From Bacillota bacterium (GTDB taxonomy: Bacteria; Bacillota_E; RBS10-35; JAJYVN01): 12,029 nt of DNA. The notes below the pieces were generated by a model. The model saw only the letters and a program-made list of their open reading frames with translations, had not been told where the DNA came from and made no database searches. Of this stretch, positions 4,211-11,917 are shown one piece after another; the stretch's first letter is position 1, and the number at the start of each line of letters is the position of its first letter. The position numbers were made by a program, and so were the translations under genes. The DNA lies in contig JAJZWQ010000098.1 in NCBI GenBank assembly GCA_021846605.1, positions 1 through 12,029 of the forward strand. The letters are read 5' to 3'.

Positions 4211-6481
4211 CTAATCGCCCTCCAGGTGCAGGACCTCCCCGTCCGCCAACGCGTACTGGCGCGGCTCCCCGCCGCGCACCCGCACCCTGAACCGCACAGC
4301 ACGCCCGGCGCGGAGGACGCCGTGGTCCAACCGCCCTCCCGACCACCGCATGTCCAGCTGCAGGCCCCCGCGGGCGCGCAAGCCACGCACCTCGCCCTCC
4401 GACCACGCGGCCGGCAGGGCGGGCAACAGATGGAGTTCGCGCAGGATGCCGCCGTGGTCCTGGGAGACCGTCACATGGCTCTGGAGCAGCATCTCGGCGA
4501 TGGCGGCCGTCGCGCCATAGTTTCCATCGATCTGGAAGGGCGGGTGTTGGTTGAACAGGTTCCGACCCGTGGACCTCCTCAGCAATGTCAGGAGGTGTGC
4601 GTGGGCCCGCTCTGGCTCCTCCAGACGCGCCCAGAAGCTGACGATCCACGCCCGGCTCCAGCCGGGCCCCCCACCGCCGTGCGCCAAGCGCCGGACCAGG
4701 GCGGTCCGGGCCGCGGCAGCCAACTCCGGCGTGCCGCGCAACGTGATCTGCCGGCCAGGGTGCAGCGCAAAGAGGTGGGACATGTGACGGTGGCCCGGCT
4801 CGGGCTCGTCGTAGTCTTCGATCCATTCCTGGAGCTGCCCGTGGCGGCCGACCTGAAGCGGTGCCAGCCCTTCCAAGCACATGCGCATCTCGTCGACGAA
4901 GTCGGGATCCGCATCCAGGAGTTCCGCGGCGGCGATCGTGTTCGTGAGCAGGTCGTGCGCGATCTCCAGGTCCATGGTCGCTCCGACGGTGAGCATGGAC
5001 TCGGTGCCGTCCGGCAGGCGAAAGCGGTTTTCGGGCGAGTGGGATGGATTGGTCACCAGCCTGCCAGCCCCGTCCGCGACCAGGAAGTCGCAGATGAACC
5101 GCGCCGCATCACGCAGGATCGGGTATCCCTGGGTGCGCAGAAACTCCGTGTCTCCACCGTAGAGGTAGTGCTCCCAGGCATGCTGCGCCAGCCAGGCCGC
5201 GCCCATGGGCCAGATCCCCCACACGCCGTCGCACGGTGCCGTGCATCCCCACGCGTCGGACAGGTGATGCACCACAAAGCCCCGGCAGCCGTACGAGGTC
5301 CGGGCGGTCCGGGATCCAGGCCCGCGCAGGCCGTCGACGTAGGCGAGCAGCGGAAGAACGCACTCCGGCAGGCCGGCCACCTCCGCCGGCCAGTAGTTCA
5401 TCTGCAGGTTGATGTTCGTGTGAAAGTCCGAGTTCCAGGCGGGGCTCATCCCCTCGGCCCAGATGCCCTGTAGGTTGGCGGGCAGGCCGCCCGGCCTGGA
5501 ACTGCCGATGAGCAGGTACCGGCCGAACTGGAAGTAGAGGGCGGCCAGGTCTGGATCGTCCGCGCCGGCCAGAACGGCGGCCAAGCGGACGTCGGTGGGT
5601 AGGTCTGGGGCGGATGGGGCCGGGGGGCCCAGTCGCAGGGTCACCCGGCGAAACAGGGCCCGGTGATCCCGCACATGGCGTTCCCGCAGGTCGGGGAAGG
5701 ACCGCCCCGCGGCGGCTCGGAGCCTTTCGGCGCACAGGTCTGCCGGATCCGCGCCGCGGTAGGAGGTGGCCGCGGCGAGCAGGACGGTGCAGGCCGCCGC
5801 CCCGGTGACCCGGATCCCTCCCACGTGGGGGGACACCGCTCCACCCTCGGGAAGGACGCGTGCCCGGGCCTCGAAGCGGAGGCCTTGGCCGCTATCGAGG
5901 TGGCCGACCAACCGGATGTCGGCACGGCCTTCCGGGAAGGCGTGCGCCTCCTGTTCCCGCCCCAGGCGGAGCGTGCAGTCCAACCCAGCCGGATCGTCGG
6001 TTTCCAGCCTCAGGACCAACACCTCGTCCGGCGCGGAGACGAAGGCCTGGCGGTCGTACCGCCGCCCGCCGACTGTGTAGGTGACAGAGGCCACGGCCGA
6101 GTCGAGGTCGAGGCCGCGGCAATAGTCCGCGGTGTCGCCGACATGCGCAACGTCCAACCACAGGTCCCCGAAGGACTGGTAGGGGCGGATGCGCGGCGGC
6201 ACGCCCACCATGGTCTCCTCGGCCAGAGCGGCGGCCTCGGCGGGGCGCCGATCAAAGAGGAGCCGCCGCACCTCGGGCAGGGCGGCCCGCGCTCGGGGGT
6301 TGTCCCGGTCGAGCGGTCCGCCACTCCAGAGCGTCTCCTCGTTGAATTGCATGTGCTCGGAGCGCACACCGCCGAAGACCATGGCTCCCAGGGCGCCATT
6401 GCCCACGGGCAGGGCCTCTGCCCAGTCGGCGGCGGGCTGGCGGTACCAGAGGCGAAGGGACCCGGACGCCCTGGCGGACAC
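4211..6481 (-). CDS. GH95 glycoside hydrolase, alpha-L-fucosidase
   Basis: A 756-residue protein with the full GH95 layout: an N-terminal beta domain beginning WYRQPAADWAEALPVGNG with EETLWSGGPLDRDNP, an (alpha/alpha)6 barrel from about residue 300 to 680, and a C-terminal beta domain. Residues matching the 1,2-alpha-L-fucosidase active site are present: Asn356 and Asn358 in HTNINLQMNYW, Glu484 (acid) in PSHSPENRF and Asp652 in FQIDGNYGAT. The expected reaction is hydrolysis of terminal alpha-L-fucose with inversion; some members prefer alpha-L-galactose. No signal peptide is seen, so the enzyme is probably cytoplasmic and acts on imported oligosaccharides. GTG 6481 is preferred over GTG 6490 because GGAGGTG lies six bases upstream of 6481 and itself contains the 6490 codon. 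The gene is convergent with the oxidoreductase gene. Confidence 0.93.
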   Translation of the reverse strand: MSARASGSLRLWYRQPAADWAEALPVGNGALGAMVFGGVRSEHMQFNEETLWSGGPLDRDNPRARAALPEVRRLLFDRRPAEAAALAEETMVGVPPRIRPYQSFGDLWLDVAHVGDTADYCRGLDLDSAVASVTYTVGGRRYDRQAFVSAPDEVLVLRLETDDPAGLDCTLRLGREQEAHAFPEGRADIRLVGHLDSGQGLRFEARARVLPEGGAVSPHVGGIRVTGAAACTVLLAAATSYRGADPADLCAERLRAAAGRSFPDLRERHVRDHRALFRRVTLRLGPPAPSAPDLPTDVRLAAVLAGADDPDLAALYFQFGRYLLIGSSRPGGLPANLQGIWAEGMSPAWNSDFHTNINLQMNYWPAEVAGLPECVLPLLAYVDGLRGPGSRTARTSYGCRGFVVHHLSDAWGCTAPCDGVWGIWPMGAAWLAQHAWEHYLYGGDTEFLRTQGYPILRDAARFICDFLVADGAGRLVTNPSHSPENRFRLPDGTESMLTVGATMDLEIAHDLLTNTIAAAELLDADPDFVDEMRMCLEGLAPLQVGRHGQLQEWIEDYDEPEPGHRHMSHLFALHPGRQITLRGTPELAAAARTALVRRLAHGGGGPGWSRAWIVSFWARLEEPERAHAHLLTLLRRSTGRNLFNQHPPFQIDGNYGATAAIAEMLLQSHVTVSQDHGGILRELHLLPALPAAWSEGEVRGLRARGGLQLDMRWSGGRLDHGVLRAGRAVRFRVRVRGGEPRQYALADGEVLHLEGD

Positions 6482-6832
6482 GGGCGACACCTCCAGCGTC
6501 GAAGGCCGGCGCGCCCGGCCCCGCGAGCGCGCGCAGGGTTGGTCGGAGCCGCACGCTGTGGCCGGCGCAATCCGGGCCCGGACGGCGTCGGTTCAGCCGT
6601 GGGGTACGACCGACGCCGTCGGGGACCTCCCCCTCGGTGTGCGCAAGTCTATCTGGAGTTGAGCGCCCGCGCCCCTCCGATCGAGGGCCCGCGGCCGGTG
6701 GAGGGCGCATCCCGGCCCGACGTGGACGCTGCGCGCCTGGAGGTGTTCCTCGGCACGTTCCAGCACTCCAGCCCAAACGGCGTCGCCCGCGCACCTGGCG
6801 CAGGACCGCACCGCGGGGCCCCGGCCCTCCGC
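6482..6832. other. 351-base gap between GH95 and the beta-CASP gene
   Basis: Only short open frames without convincing start sites occur here. The notable structure is a perfect 12-bp inverted repeat at 6581-6620. A GGGGCCCC palindrome lies just past the beta-CASP stop. No clear promoter was found on the minus strand. Confidence 0.5.
6581..6620. repeat. Perfect 12-bp inverted repeat upstream of GH95
   Basis: GACGGCGTCGGT (6581-6592) and ACCGACGCCGTC (6609-6620) are exact reverse complements with a 16-base loop. The repeat lies about 100 bases upstream of the GH95 start and about 210 bases past the beta-CASP stop. It could be a repressor site, an RNA hairpin or a terminator. There is no adjacent T-run on either strand. 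Confidence 0.7.
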
Positions 6833-9316
6833 TCAGGACACCACAAGCGTGTATCCCGACGCCTCGGCCACCGCCCTGCACCAGCCGTCGACCTCCTCCG
6901 GGGTGGCGGTGGGCCCCTGCGCCAGCCGTACCGTCACCCGTTCCTGGACCGCCTGGATGCCGGGCCCCTTGGCGATGGGCCGCCCAACCGTGGTGCGCAC
7001 CAGTTCGGCCAGCGCCTGCTGCTGTGGATGGCGGGAGACCGTGATCGTCCACCCCAGTTCGCCCTCCAGGCGGTCCAGCGTCGGCCGGTGCCGCCGCCCG
7101 ACGGCCGGTGTGAGGAGGGTGACCTCGATCGCGGAGCCCCGGCGGCCGACCCGGTGGACCACGACCCCCTCCGCCTCCAGCGCGGCCCGCACGGCTGCGA
7201 ACGCCACGTTGACCTCGGCGCGTGGCCCCGCCGCGGCGGCCCGCGGCGCCAGGCGATCTCCTGTCTCGGCGGAGACCACGGAGAGCGTGTACCCGGTCTC
7301 GGCCCGAAAGGCGGCCTCGGCGGCGGCGACCGCATCGCGGTCTCCGGCGTTGGCCACCCGCACGGCCACCACGCCGCTTTCCGGGTGCAGCCCCGGGCGC
7401 CCCTGCACCGCGAGCCCCGCCGGCAGGTGCCGCAGCGCGGCGTCCTGCAGCGCCCCCAGGTCCGGCTGTGGCCGCACCTCGACCCGCCATCCCGTCTCGG
7501 CCTCCAGGGCGCCGATGCGTTCGGCGTGCCGCGTGCGGGCGACGGCGGGGAAGTGAAACCGCAACTCCACCCGCCGTTCGGCAATGTGCAACCCCGCCTT
7601 GATCAGGGTCGGCTCGTCGGCGAAGGCCTCCGCCACACGCCGCCGCACGGTCTCCTGCTCTGAGGTCGCGCCCGCGTCCCCCCGGGCGGACGGCGCCTCC
7701 GCCGCTCCCAGCCGATACATCCCCGGCCGACGTTCGTCCGGTCGCCAGGGCGACCCCTCCGCCCCCAGCGCGGCGAGCACCCGCGCCACCCCCTCGGCCG
7801 TCGCCGCGCCATAGTAGCGGTCGGCGAGGTCGATGGCGCTCCACGCGCGGAGGGCGGTGCCCCCCGGGGCGAGCGCCGCGAGATCCTCGGGGCTGGGGTC
7901 GGGGCGGGAGAGGACGGGTACCCGGCGTCGGCCGCGGGCGCCCGGCAGATCCACGGAATCGCCGTTGTTTGGCAGCCGGCAGGGGAGTCCGCGGGCGGCC
8001 AGCTTCTCCGCCAGAGCGGTGCGGGCGTCGGGGTCCCCGTGCACCAGCAGGGTCATCCGCGGGGCCAGGCGTTCGGCCAGGGATGCGAGTTCGTCGCCGT
8101 CGGCGTGGGCGGAGAGGTTGTACCGGGTGACCTCGCAGGCCACGGCCACCTCGGCGCCGCCCAGGACCAGGCGCCGGTCTTCGGGGGCCTGCTGCGCGAG
8201 GTCGAGCAGGCGGCGTCCGGGGGCCTCCTCGTCCTGGTAGCCCGTGATGAGGATGGCATGCCGCGCCTCGCCCGCCAGCCGCGCCGCGTAGAACGTGGAC
8301 GGCCCGCCCGTCAGCATGCCGGAACTGCTGACGATGACCGCGGGGGGCCCGGAGAGCAGGGCTCCCCGTTCCTCCGGCCGCGCCACGGCGCGCGTGCTGC
8401 CATGAAAGAAGGGATTGCCCTCGCGCTCGATCAGCCGCCGCAGGCCCAACGCACCGGCCGCACCGTGCGCGGTGTACACGCCGCACACCGCCCGCACCAG
8501 GCCGTCCACCCAGACGGGGGTCTCGGCCGGCAGCAGGCCGCGACGCCGCGCGTCCGACAGGACCAGCAGGACCTCCTGCGCCCGGCCGAGGGCAAAGGCC
8601 GGGATGAGGCAGTGCCCGCCGCGCTCCAGCACGGTGTTGATCTGGGCGATCAGCCGCGCCTCCTCCGCCGCGCGCTGGCTGTGCAGGCGGTTGCCGTAGG
8701 TGCTCTCCAGCACCAACGCCGCCACGTGGCGCCGGGGCGGGACCGCTGCCCCCACCGTTCGCTGCCGCACGCAGGACACGTCGCCACCCACCACCACGAT
8801 GCCTTCGGGGGTCTCCAGCAGCGCCATCGCCGCCCCCAGCACGTGGCCGGCGGGCTGGAAGGTGAGTTGCCAACCCGCGTCCCCCCCGGCCGGGGGCAGG
8901 AGCGGCAGCGGCTGCAGGAAGGGCAGGGGGCGCACCCGTTCCAGGAAGGTGTTGACGGCCGCCTGGCCGTAGGCCGGGAGGTCCCCCCCTTCCTCCAGGT
9001 GCGCCTTGGCGATGCGCACGGCGTCTCGCAGCATTACCTCCATCAGGGCCATCGTGGGGGGCGTCGCCACGCAGGGCACCGCGGCAAAGGCTCCGGCCAC
9101 CAACGGCAACGCCCCGATGTGGTCGGCATGGGCGTGGGTGACCACGATGGCGTCGATGCCGCCCAGGTCCTGCAGGCGGGCGAGGTCCGGCAGGGGGTCC
9201 GGGGACCCGGGTCGGATCCCCGCGTCTACCAGCACCCGCCGCCCGGCCGCCTCGACCACGACGCAACTGGCCCCAACCTCCGAAGCTCCGCCCAGAAGAT
9301 GCACCCGCACGTCCAT
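6833..9316 (-). CDS. Beta-CASP metallo-beta-lactamase RNase with duplicated C-terminal tail
   Basis: An 827-residue protein. Residues 1-460 are a CPSF73-like MBL/beta-CASP nuclease: LGGASEVGAS, Asp31, THAHADHIGALP (60-71), His158 in PAGHVLGA, Asp179 in GGDVS, Glu204 in LESTYGNR (motif A), SSGMLTGG (331-338), His404 in LSAHAD (motif B) and His426 in LVHGDPDA (motif C). All zinc-binding positions are present, so an active cytoplasmic RNase is likely. Residues about 487-537 resemble a small winged-helix segment (LADRYYG to GMYRLG). Residues about 580-827 contain four related modules, each ending in a Gly-Trp or Gly-Tyr strand (610, 676, 756, 822), arranged as two tandem units 146 residues apart. 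The tail is probably an RNA-binding extension (inference). ATG 9316 has GGGAGG close upstream. Confidence 0.9.
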   Translation of the reverse strand: MDVRVHLLGGASEVGASCVVVEAAGRRVLVDAGIRPGSPDPLPDLARLQDLGGIDAIVVTHAHADHIGALPLVAGAFAAVPCVATPPTMALMEVMLRDAVRIAKAHLEEGGDLPAYGQAAVNTFLERVRPLPFLQPLPLLPPAGGDAGWQLTFQPAGHVLGAAMALLETPEGIVVVGGDVSCVRQRTVGAAVPPRRHVAALVLESTYGNRLHSQRAAEEARLIAQINTVLERGGHCLIPAFALGRAQEVLLVLSDARRRGLLPAETPVWVDGLVRAVCGVYTAHGAAGALGLRRLIEREGNPFFHGSTRAVARPEERGALLSGPPAVIVSSSGMLTGGPSTFYAARLAGEARHAILITGYQDEEAPGRRLLDLAQQAPEDRRLVLGGAEVAVACEVTRYNLSAHADGDELASLAERLAPRMTLLVHGDPDARTALAEKLAARGLPCRLPNNGDSVDLPGARGRRRVPVLSRPDPSPEDLAALAPGGTALRAWSAIDLADRYYGAATAEGVARVLAALGAEGSPWRPDERRPGMYRLGAAEAPSARGDAGATSEQETVRRRVAEAFADEPTLIKAGLHIAERRVELRFHFPAVARTRHAERIGALEAETGWRVEVRPQPDLGALQDAALRHLPAGLAVQGRPGLHPESGVVAVRVANAGDRDAVAAAEAAFRAETGYTLSVVSAETGDRLAPRAAAAGPRAEVNVAFAAVRAALEAEGVVVHRVGRRGSAIEVTLLTPAVGRRHRPTLDRLEGELGWTITVSRHPQQQALAELVRTTVGRPIAKGPGIQAVQERVTVRLAQGPTATPEEVDGWCRAVAEASGYTLVVS

Positions 9317-9860
9317 CGGCCTCCCGACCCGCGTCTACCCGCAGGGGTCCGTTTCGGCTTCGGGCGGTGGTGTGCCTTCCGGGGCCGGGGCGAGCCGGAA
9401 CGCTGCGGGATTTGGTGCCCCATCCCTCCCCGTTCAAGACACCGGTCTGCCGTCGGGGGGCCCTGGGCCGGGCAGGACCCCCGCGGAACCGGCGGTCCCC
9501 CCGCCCCAACCCCAGGACAGTGGGACGTCCAGCGCCATCGCGGGTGGCAGCGTCGCGTTCAGATGTTCGCGTCGTGCATGATCAAATGGCGGGGGGCTGA
9601 CAAAACCGGGACCGCACCGCCTGATCTCACGCAAATCTTCTGGCCCGCGCTGTTGACCCACCTGCAGTCGGGTGGGATCCACCGTTTCACCCCCGGGCCG
9701 GGCACACCCCCCATCACACGTGGGCCCCGCTCGGCGAGGCCCGAGGGAAGCGGTCCATCCGGGGCCGGGCGCCCTGGCGACGCCAAACCCGTCGCGCCCG
9801 CTGTGGGTCCGCTGCAGCGGTCGGCTGAACGGTCGTGGTGTCTGAGAACCGTCGTGCCTG
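9317..9860. other. Intergenic stretch between the beta-CASP gene and the IS element
   Basis: About 540 bases without a supportable gene. It includes a compound hairpin at 9580-9626, a smaller inverted repeat CCCACC/GGTGGG at 9657-9676, and a near-direct repeat at 9828-9837 and 9847-9856 close to the IS right end. A minus-strand frame at 9559-9786 was considered and rejected. The promoter of the beta-CASP gene should lie here, but no good box was recognised. Confidence 0.5.
9580..9626. other. Compound hairpin in the upstream region of the beta-CASP gene
   Basis: GATCA (9580-9584) pairs with TGATC (9622-9626), and directly inside GGCGG (9588-9592) pairs with CCGCC (9617-9621), leaving a 3-base bulge on one side and a 24-base loop. 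The loop is locally less GC-rich and contains GACAAAACC. It may be a structured leader element of the beta-CASP mRNA. It does not match any riboswitch class I recognise. Confidence 0.4.
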
Positions 9861-10020
9861 AACCTCCCCACGGCTAAAGCCGGGGGGTTCTGGGCATGAG
9901 CACCGCAGCCTTTCCAGGGCTCTCGGGGACAGCGGGCCTTGTTGCTGCCCCTACAGCATCCCTGGCCTTAGCGTTGGCTCCATCCCCTTGCGCGTGCGAC
10001 CCACTCTGTCCCCTTACGGG
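9850..10020 (-). ncRNA. Candidate omega RNA (right-end RNA of TnpB)
   Basis: TnpB elements make a guide RNA from the 3' end of tnpB through the right end of the element (family knowledge). Here the last 100 or so residues encoded by tnpB, after the RuvC III motif, have no recognisable protein domain and may mainly reflect RNA constraint. The frame ends inside an imperfect hairpin, which on the minus strand reads CGGCTTTAGCCG flanked by CCCC and GGGG and by AAC and GTT (9889-9861), followed by GGAGGTTCA. I recognise this hairpin style from other IS605 right ends. The guide would begin shortly past it, toward lower coordinates. Both limits are estimates. Confidence 0.45.
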
Positions 10021-11433
10021 GCGAGGCCGGGAAACCGGCCCCCTCGCGGGTTGGTTGTTCTGCCTGCCCTGCTCACACGCCGCACGCAGGAGCGGTTCCG
10101 CACCCGGCCAAGCGGAAGCCGCCTGGCCCGCGTCGAGCAGGTATGTCTTATCCTCTGTCTGGTGGACGAACCGAGCCAGGTGCGCGCTGTAGAGGTCGCG
10201 TTGCGCGCTCACCCCGCACGGGCACTCGTGCCAGCGCAGCGACAGCGGCTTTTTCGCCCGCCGTCCGCACTGGCAGACCTGCGACAGCGCCGTGGTCTTC
10301 GTGGGGAATGCGATTACCCTGCCGCCAGCACTTTCAGCCTTGCGGCTCAGCCGCTCCACGAACATCCCCGGCGCCCGTCGGCCCACCGAACGGCCGAAGG
10401 CGCGCTGGAAGGCTCGGTATGAGACCTTCTCGACCTGGAACACATCACCGATGCCCAGGACCCGGTTCGCCAGCGCACCCTGCGCCGTCTTGCGTCCCTC
10501 CGCCAGCCGACGGTGCATCTCGGCGAGGGCGCCCTCCGTCTGCCGCTGCCGGGTGCTTACACGCCACCGTTTCGGCCCCGGCCGGAGGCATCCGTTTGCC
10601 AAATAGTTGCCGGGATTGTTGGCCCGGCGCTGGCGGTCGATGTGCCGCTGCAGCCGACGGGCCTTTTGGGCCGGTCGCTCGACCTCGGGGCAGAACGCAA
10701 CCAGCATCGCCTCCTTCGCCGAGACCGCCGCCAGGGTCGAGGGGCCTATGTCGAGTCCGACAACCCCGGTACCTATCCGGTGCCTGGGTTGTCGATACGG
10801 GCGCCCCTCGCACACCAACTGCACGTACCATCGCGTGCGCAGCCGCACACGCCTCCGAACGATGCGCACATACTTCACACGAGAGCAGAGAGTATGGCGC
10901 ACCACCGGGTCGTCCGGATTGATCAGCGGTCGGAGCACGAGGTCGCCCCAGACCACCAGGTTGTTGTCCGTCCACCGCAACCCGCTGCCTGATCCTTTGC
11001 CCTCGACCGAGTGCATTTGGCCCTTGCCTTTGAATCGTGGCCGTCCATGCTGGCTGAGCAGGTACGTGTTTGCGGCGCGGTAGGCGCGCGACGCCAGCGC
11101 CTGCACCTCGTGCGCCCCTATCTGCGCGCCGATCCACGTCTTCTCCGCCGTCGCGCCCCTCCCGTCCTTGCTCCGCAACCGGATGCCATACCGTTGCATC
11201 GCCGCATCCGAGAACCCATGCTGCTCGCGCGCGGCGCGAAAGTGGGCCTGCCGCTCTTGCTTCCGCTGCCGAGGGGTGGCCTTTCCCCGTGCGAACCACA
11301 CCGACTGTCGCACCAACCACAGCCTCCGCAATGCCTCGCCGAGGCATGCGTTATATGTCTGTCTGGCGGCTTCGAGTTTCGCCGCCAATCGGCGCCCGAG
11401 CGACAACGGCACCCGCAGGGGCAACTCGCACAC
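9874..11433 (-). CDS. tnpB: TnpB, RNA-guided DNA endonuclease of an IS605-type element
   Basis: A 519-residue protein from GTG 11433. The N-terminus reads CELPLRVPLSLGRRLAAKL with ARQTYNACLGEALRRL, typical of TnpB. The RuvC catalytic triad is present: Asp228 in VGLDIGPS, Glu335 in FQVEKVSYRAF and Asp413 in AQRDLYSA. The zinc ribbon between Glu335 and Asp413 has CQCG and CPCG (Cys387, 389, 404, 406), a CxC form rather than the common CxxC. TnpB cuts DNA at the empty donor site using omega RNA, favouring element retention. The start is unsettled: the frame extends to GTG 11502 inside tnpA, but those extra residues look like a shadow of tnpA, and no start lies between. GTG 11433 follows the tnpA stop by 16 bases, with GAAGGT 12 bases upstream, so coupling is likely. 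Confidence 0.88.
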   Translation of the reverse strand: MCELPLRVPLSLGRRLAAKLEAARQTYNACLGEALRRLWLVRQSVWFARGKATPRQRKQERQAHFRAAREQHGFSDAAMQRYGIRLRSKDGRGATAEKTWIGAQIGAHEVQALASRAYRAANTYLLSQHGRPRFKGKGQMHSVEGKGSGSGLRWTDNNLVVWGDLVLRPLINPDDPVVRHTLCSRVKYVRIVRRRVRLRTRWYVQLVCEGRPYRQPRHRIGTGVVGLDIGPSTLAAVSAKEAMLVAFCPEVERPAQKARRLQRHIDRQRRANNPGNYLANGCLRPGPKRWRVSTRQRQTEGALAEMHRRLAEGRKTAQGALANRVLGIGDVFQVEKVSYRAFQRAFGRSVGRRAPGMFVERLSRKAESAGGRVIAFPTKTTALSQVCQCGRRAKKPLSLRWHECPCGVSAQRDLYSAHLARFVHQTEDKTYLLDAGQAASAWPGAEPLLRAACEQGRQNNQPARGPVSRPRPVRGQSGSHAQGDGANAKARDAVGAATRPAVPESPGKAAVLMPRTPRL

Positions 11434-11449
11434 GAAGGACGCGGTACCT

Positions 11450-11848
11450 TCAGACCTTCTTCTGGCTCTCGATGTACTGCTTGATGACCGCAAGGGGCGC
11501 ACCCCCCACCGTCGCCACGAAATAGCTGTTGGTCCACAAGGTCGGCAGTCGGCTCCGCAGATGCGGGAACTCCTCCCGGAGCAGCCGCGAGGAACGTCCC
11601 TTCACCAGTCGCACCAGCCTGTGGATCCCGAACTGCGGGTCCACCTCGACCAACAGGTGCACGTGGTCGGGCATGACCTCCATCTCGATCACCGCTGCAT
11701 CCCGTTCCGCGACAACCGAACGGACGACGGCCTTGAGCCGCTCGTCCACGCCGTCCACGAGCACCTTGCGCCGGTACTTGGGACACCACACAACGTGGTA
11801 CTTGCAGGAGAACACCACGTTGTGGTTCGACCGCAGTGCTATCCGCAT
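11450..11848 (-). CDS. tnpA: TnpA, Y1 HUH single-strand transposase (IS200/IS605 family)
   Basis: A 132-residue protein, a standard length. It begins with the typical YHVVWCPKYRRKVL. The HUH motif is His62-Val63-His64 in MPDHVHLLVEV, and the nucleophile is Tyr125 in KQYIESQ. Family members cut and join single-stranded DNA at hairpin ends, forming a 5'-phosphotyrosine link, and act as dimers. All catalytic residues are present and the frame is intact, so the element may be active. The start ATG 11848 lies only six bases after a perfect TATAAT, so the mRNA should begin at or next to the A of the start codon. No Shine-Dalgarno sequence is present. Confidence 0.94.
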   Translation of the reverse strand: MRIALRSNHNVVFSCKYHVVWCPKYRRKVLVDGVDERLKAVVRSVVAERDAAVIEMEVMPDHVHLLVEVDPQFGIHRLVRLVKGRSSRLLREEFPHLRSRLPTLWTNSYFVATVGGAPLAVIKQYIESQKKV

Positions 11849-11854
11849 GTTCTC

Positions 11855-11860
11855 ATTATA
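11855..11860 (-). promoter_or_regulatory. -10 box of tnpA, leaderless arrangement
   Basis: On the minus strand TATAAT occupies 11860-11855, with six bases to ATG 11848. Transcription normally starts about seven bases past the -10 box, which places it on the start codon. A convincing -35 is not seen; TGCATT (11882-11877) at 16 bases is the best, and it is weak. Confidence 0.6.
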
Positions 11861-11902
11861 CAGCGCACGGCGGCCTAATGCACAGGCGCCGAACTCCTAA
11901 GA

Positions 11903-11917
11903 GGTTTCTCGGAAACC
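11903..11917. repeat. Left-end hairpin of the IS200/IS605 element
   Basis: GGTTTC (11903-11908) and GAAACC (11912-11917) form a perfect 6-bp stem with a TCG loop, about 55 bases upstream of tnpA. Such subterminal hairpins are the TnpA recognition structures in this family. The element boundary should lie somewhat further out. Confidence 0.55.

Noticed and set aside
3734..5473. Long forward open frame antisense to GH95
   Set aside because: It lies opposite a clear GH95 gene and across the repeat. Its residues are the Pro/Arg/Gly-rich mix typical of shadow frames in GC-rich DNA, with no domain.
6593..6811. Small minus-strand frame (72 codons) between the beta-CASP and GH95 genes
   Set aside because: It has a GTG start with GGAGGG 13 bases upstream, no family resemblance, and overlaps the 12-bp inverted repeat. 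Not enough for a gene call.
5663..7663. Long forward open frame antisense to GH95 and the beta-CASP gene
   Set aside because: It spans two real genes on the other strand and shows no motif. High GC removes stop codons by chance.
6252..9509. Minus-strand open frame of over 1000 codons
   Set aside because: It is a different frame of the beta-CASP and GH95 genes, whose own frames carry all catalytic motifs. This one is rich in Gly, Arg and Ala without pattern.
9590..9690. T-box or other known riboswitch upstream of the beta-CASP gene
   Set aside because: The GGCGGTGCGGTCCC stretch on the minus strand only loosely recalls a T-box core, and the required conserved sequence is not present.
9559..9786. 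Minus-strand frame of 75 codons upstream of the beta-CASP gene
   Set aside because: It looks slightly protein-like at its end but has no RBS and no domain, and it overlaps the compound hairpin.
11434..11502. N-terminal extension of TnpB starting inside tnpA
   Set aside because: The added 23 residues are Ser/Arg-rich and are the out-of-frame reading of the tnpA end. Kept only as an alternative start.
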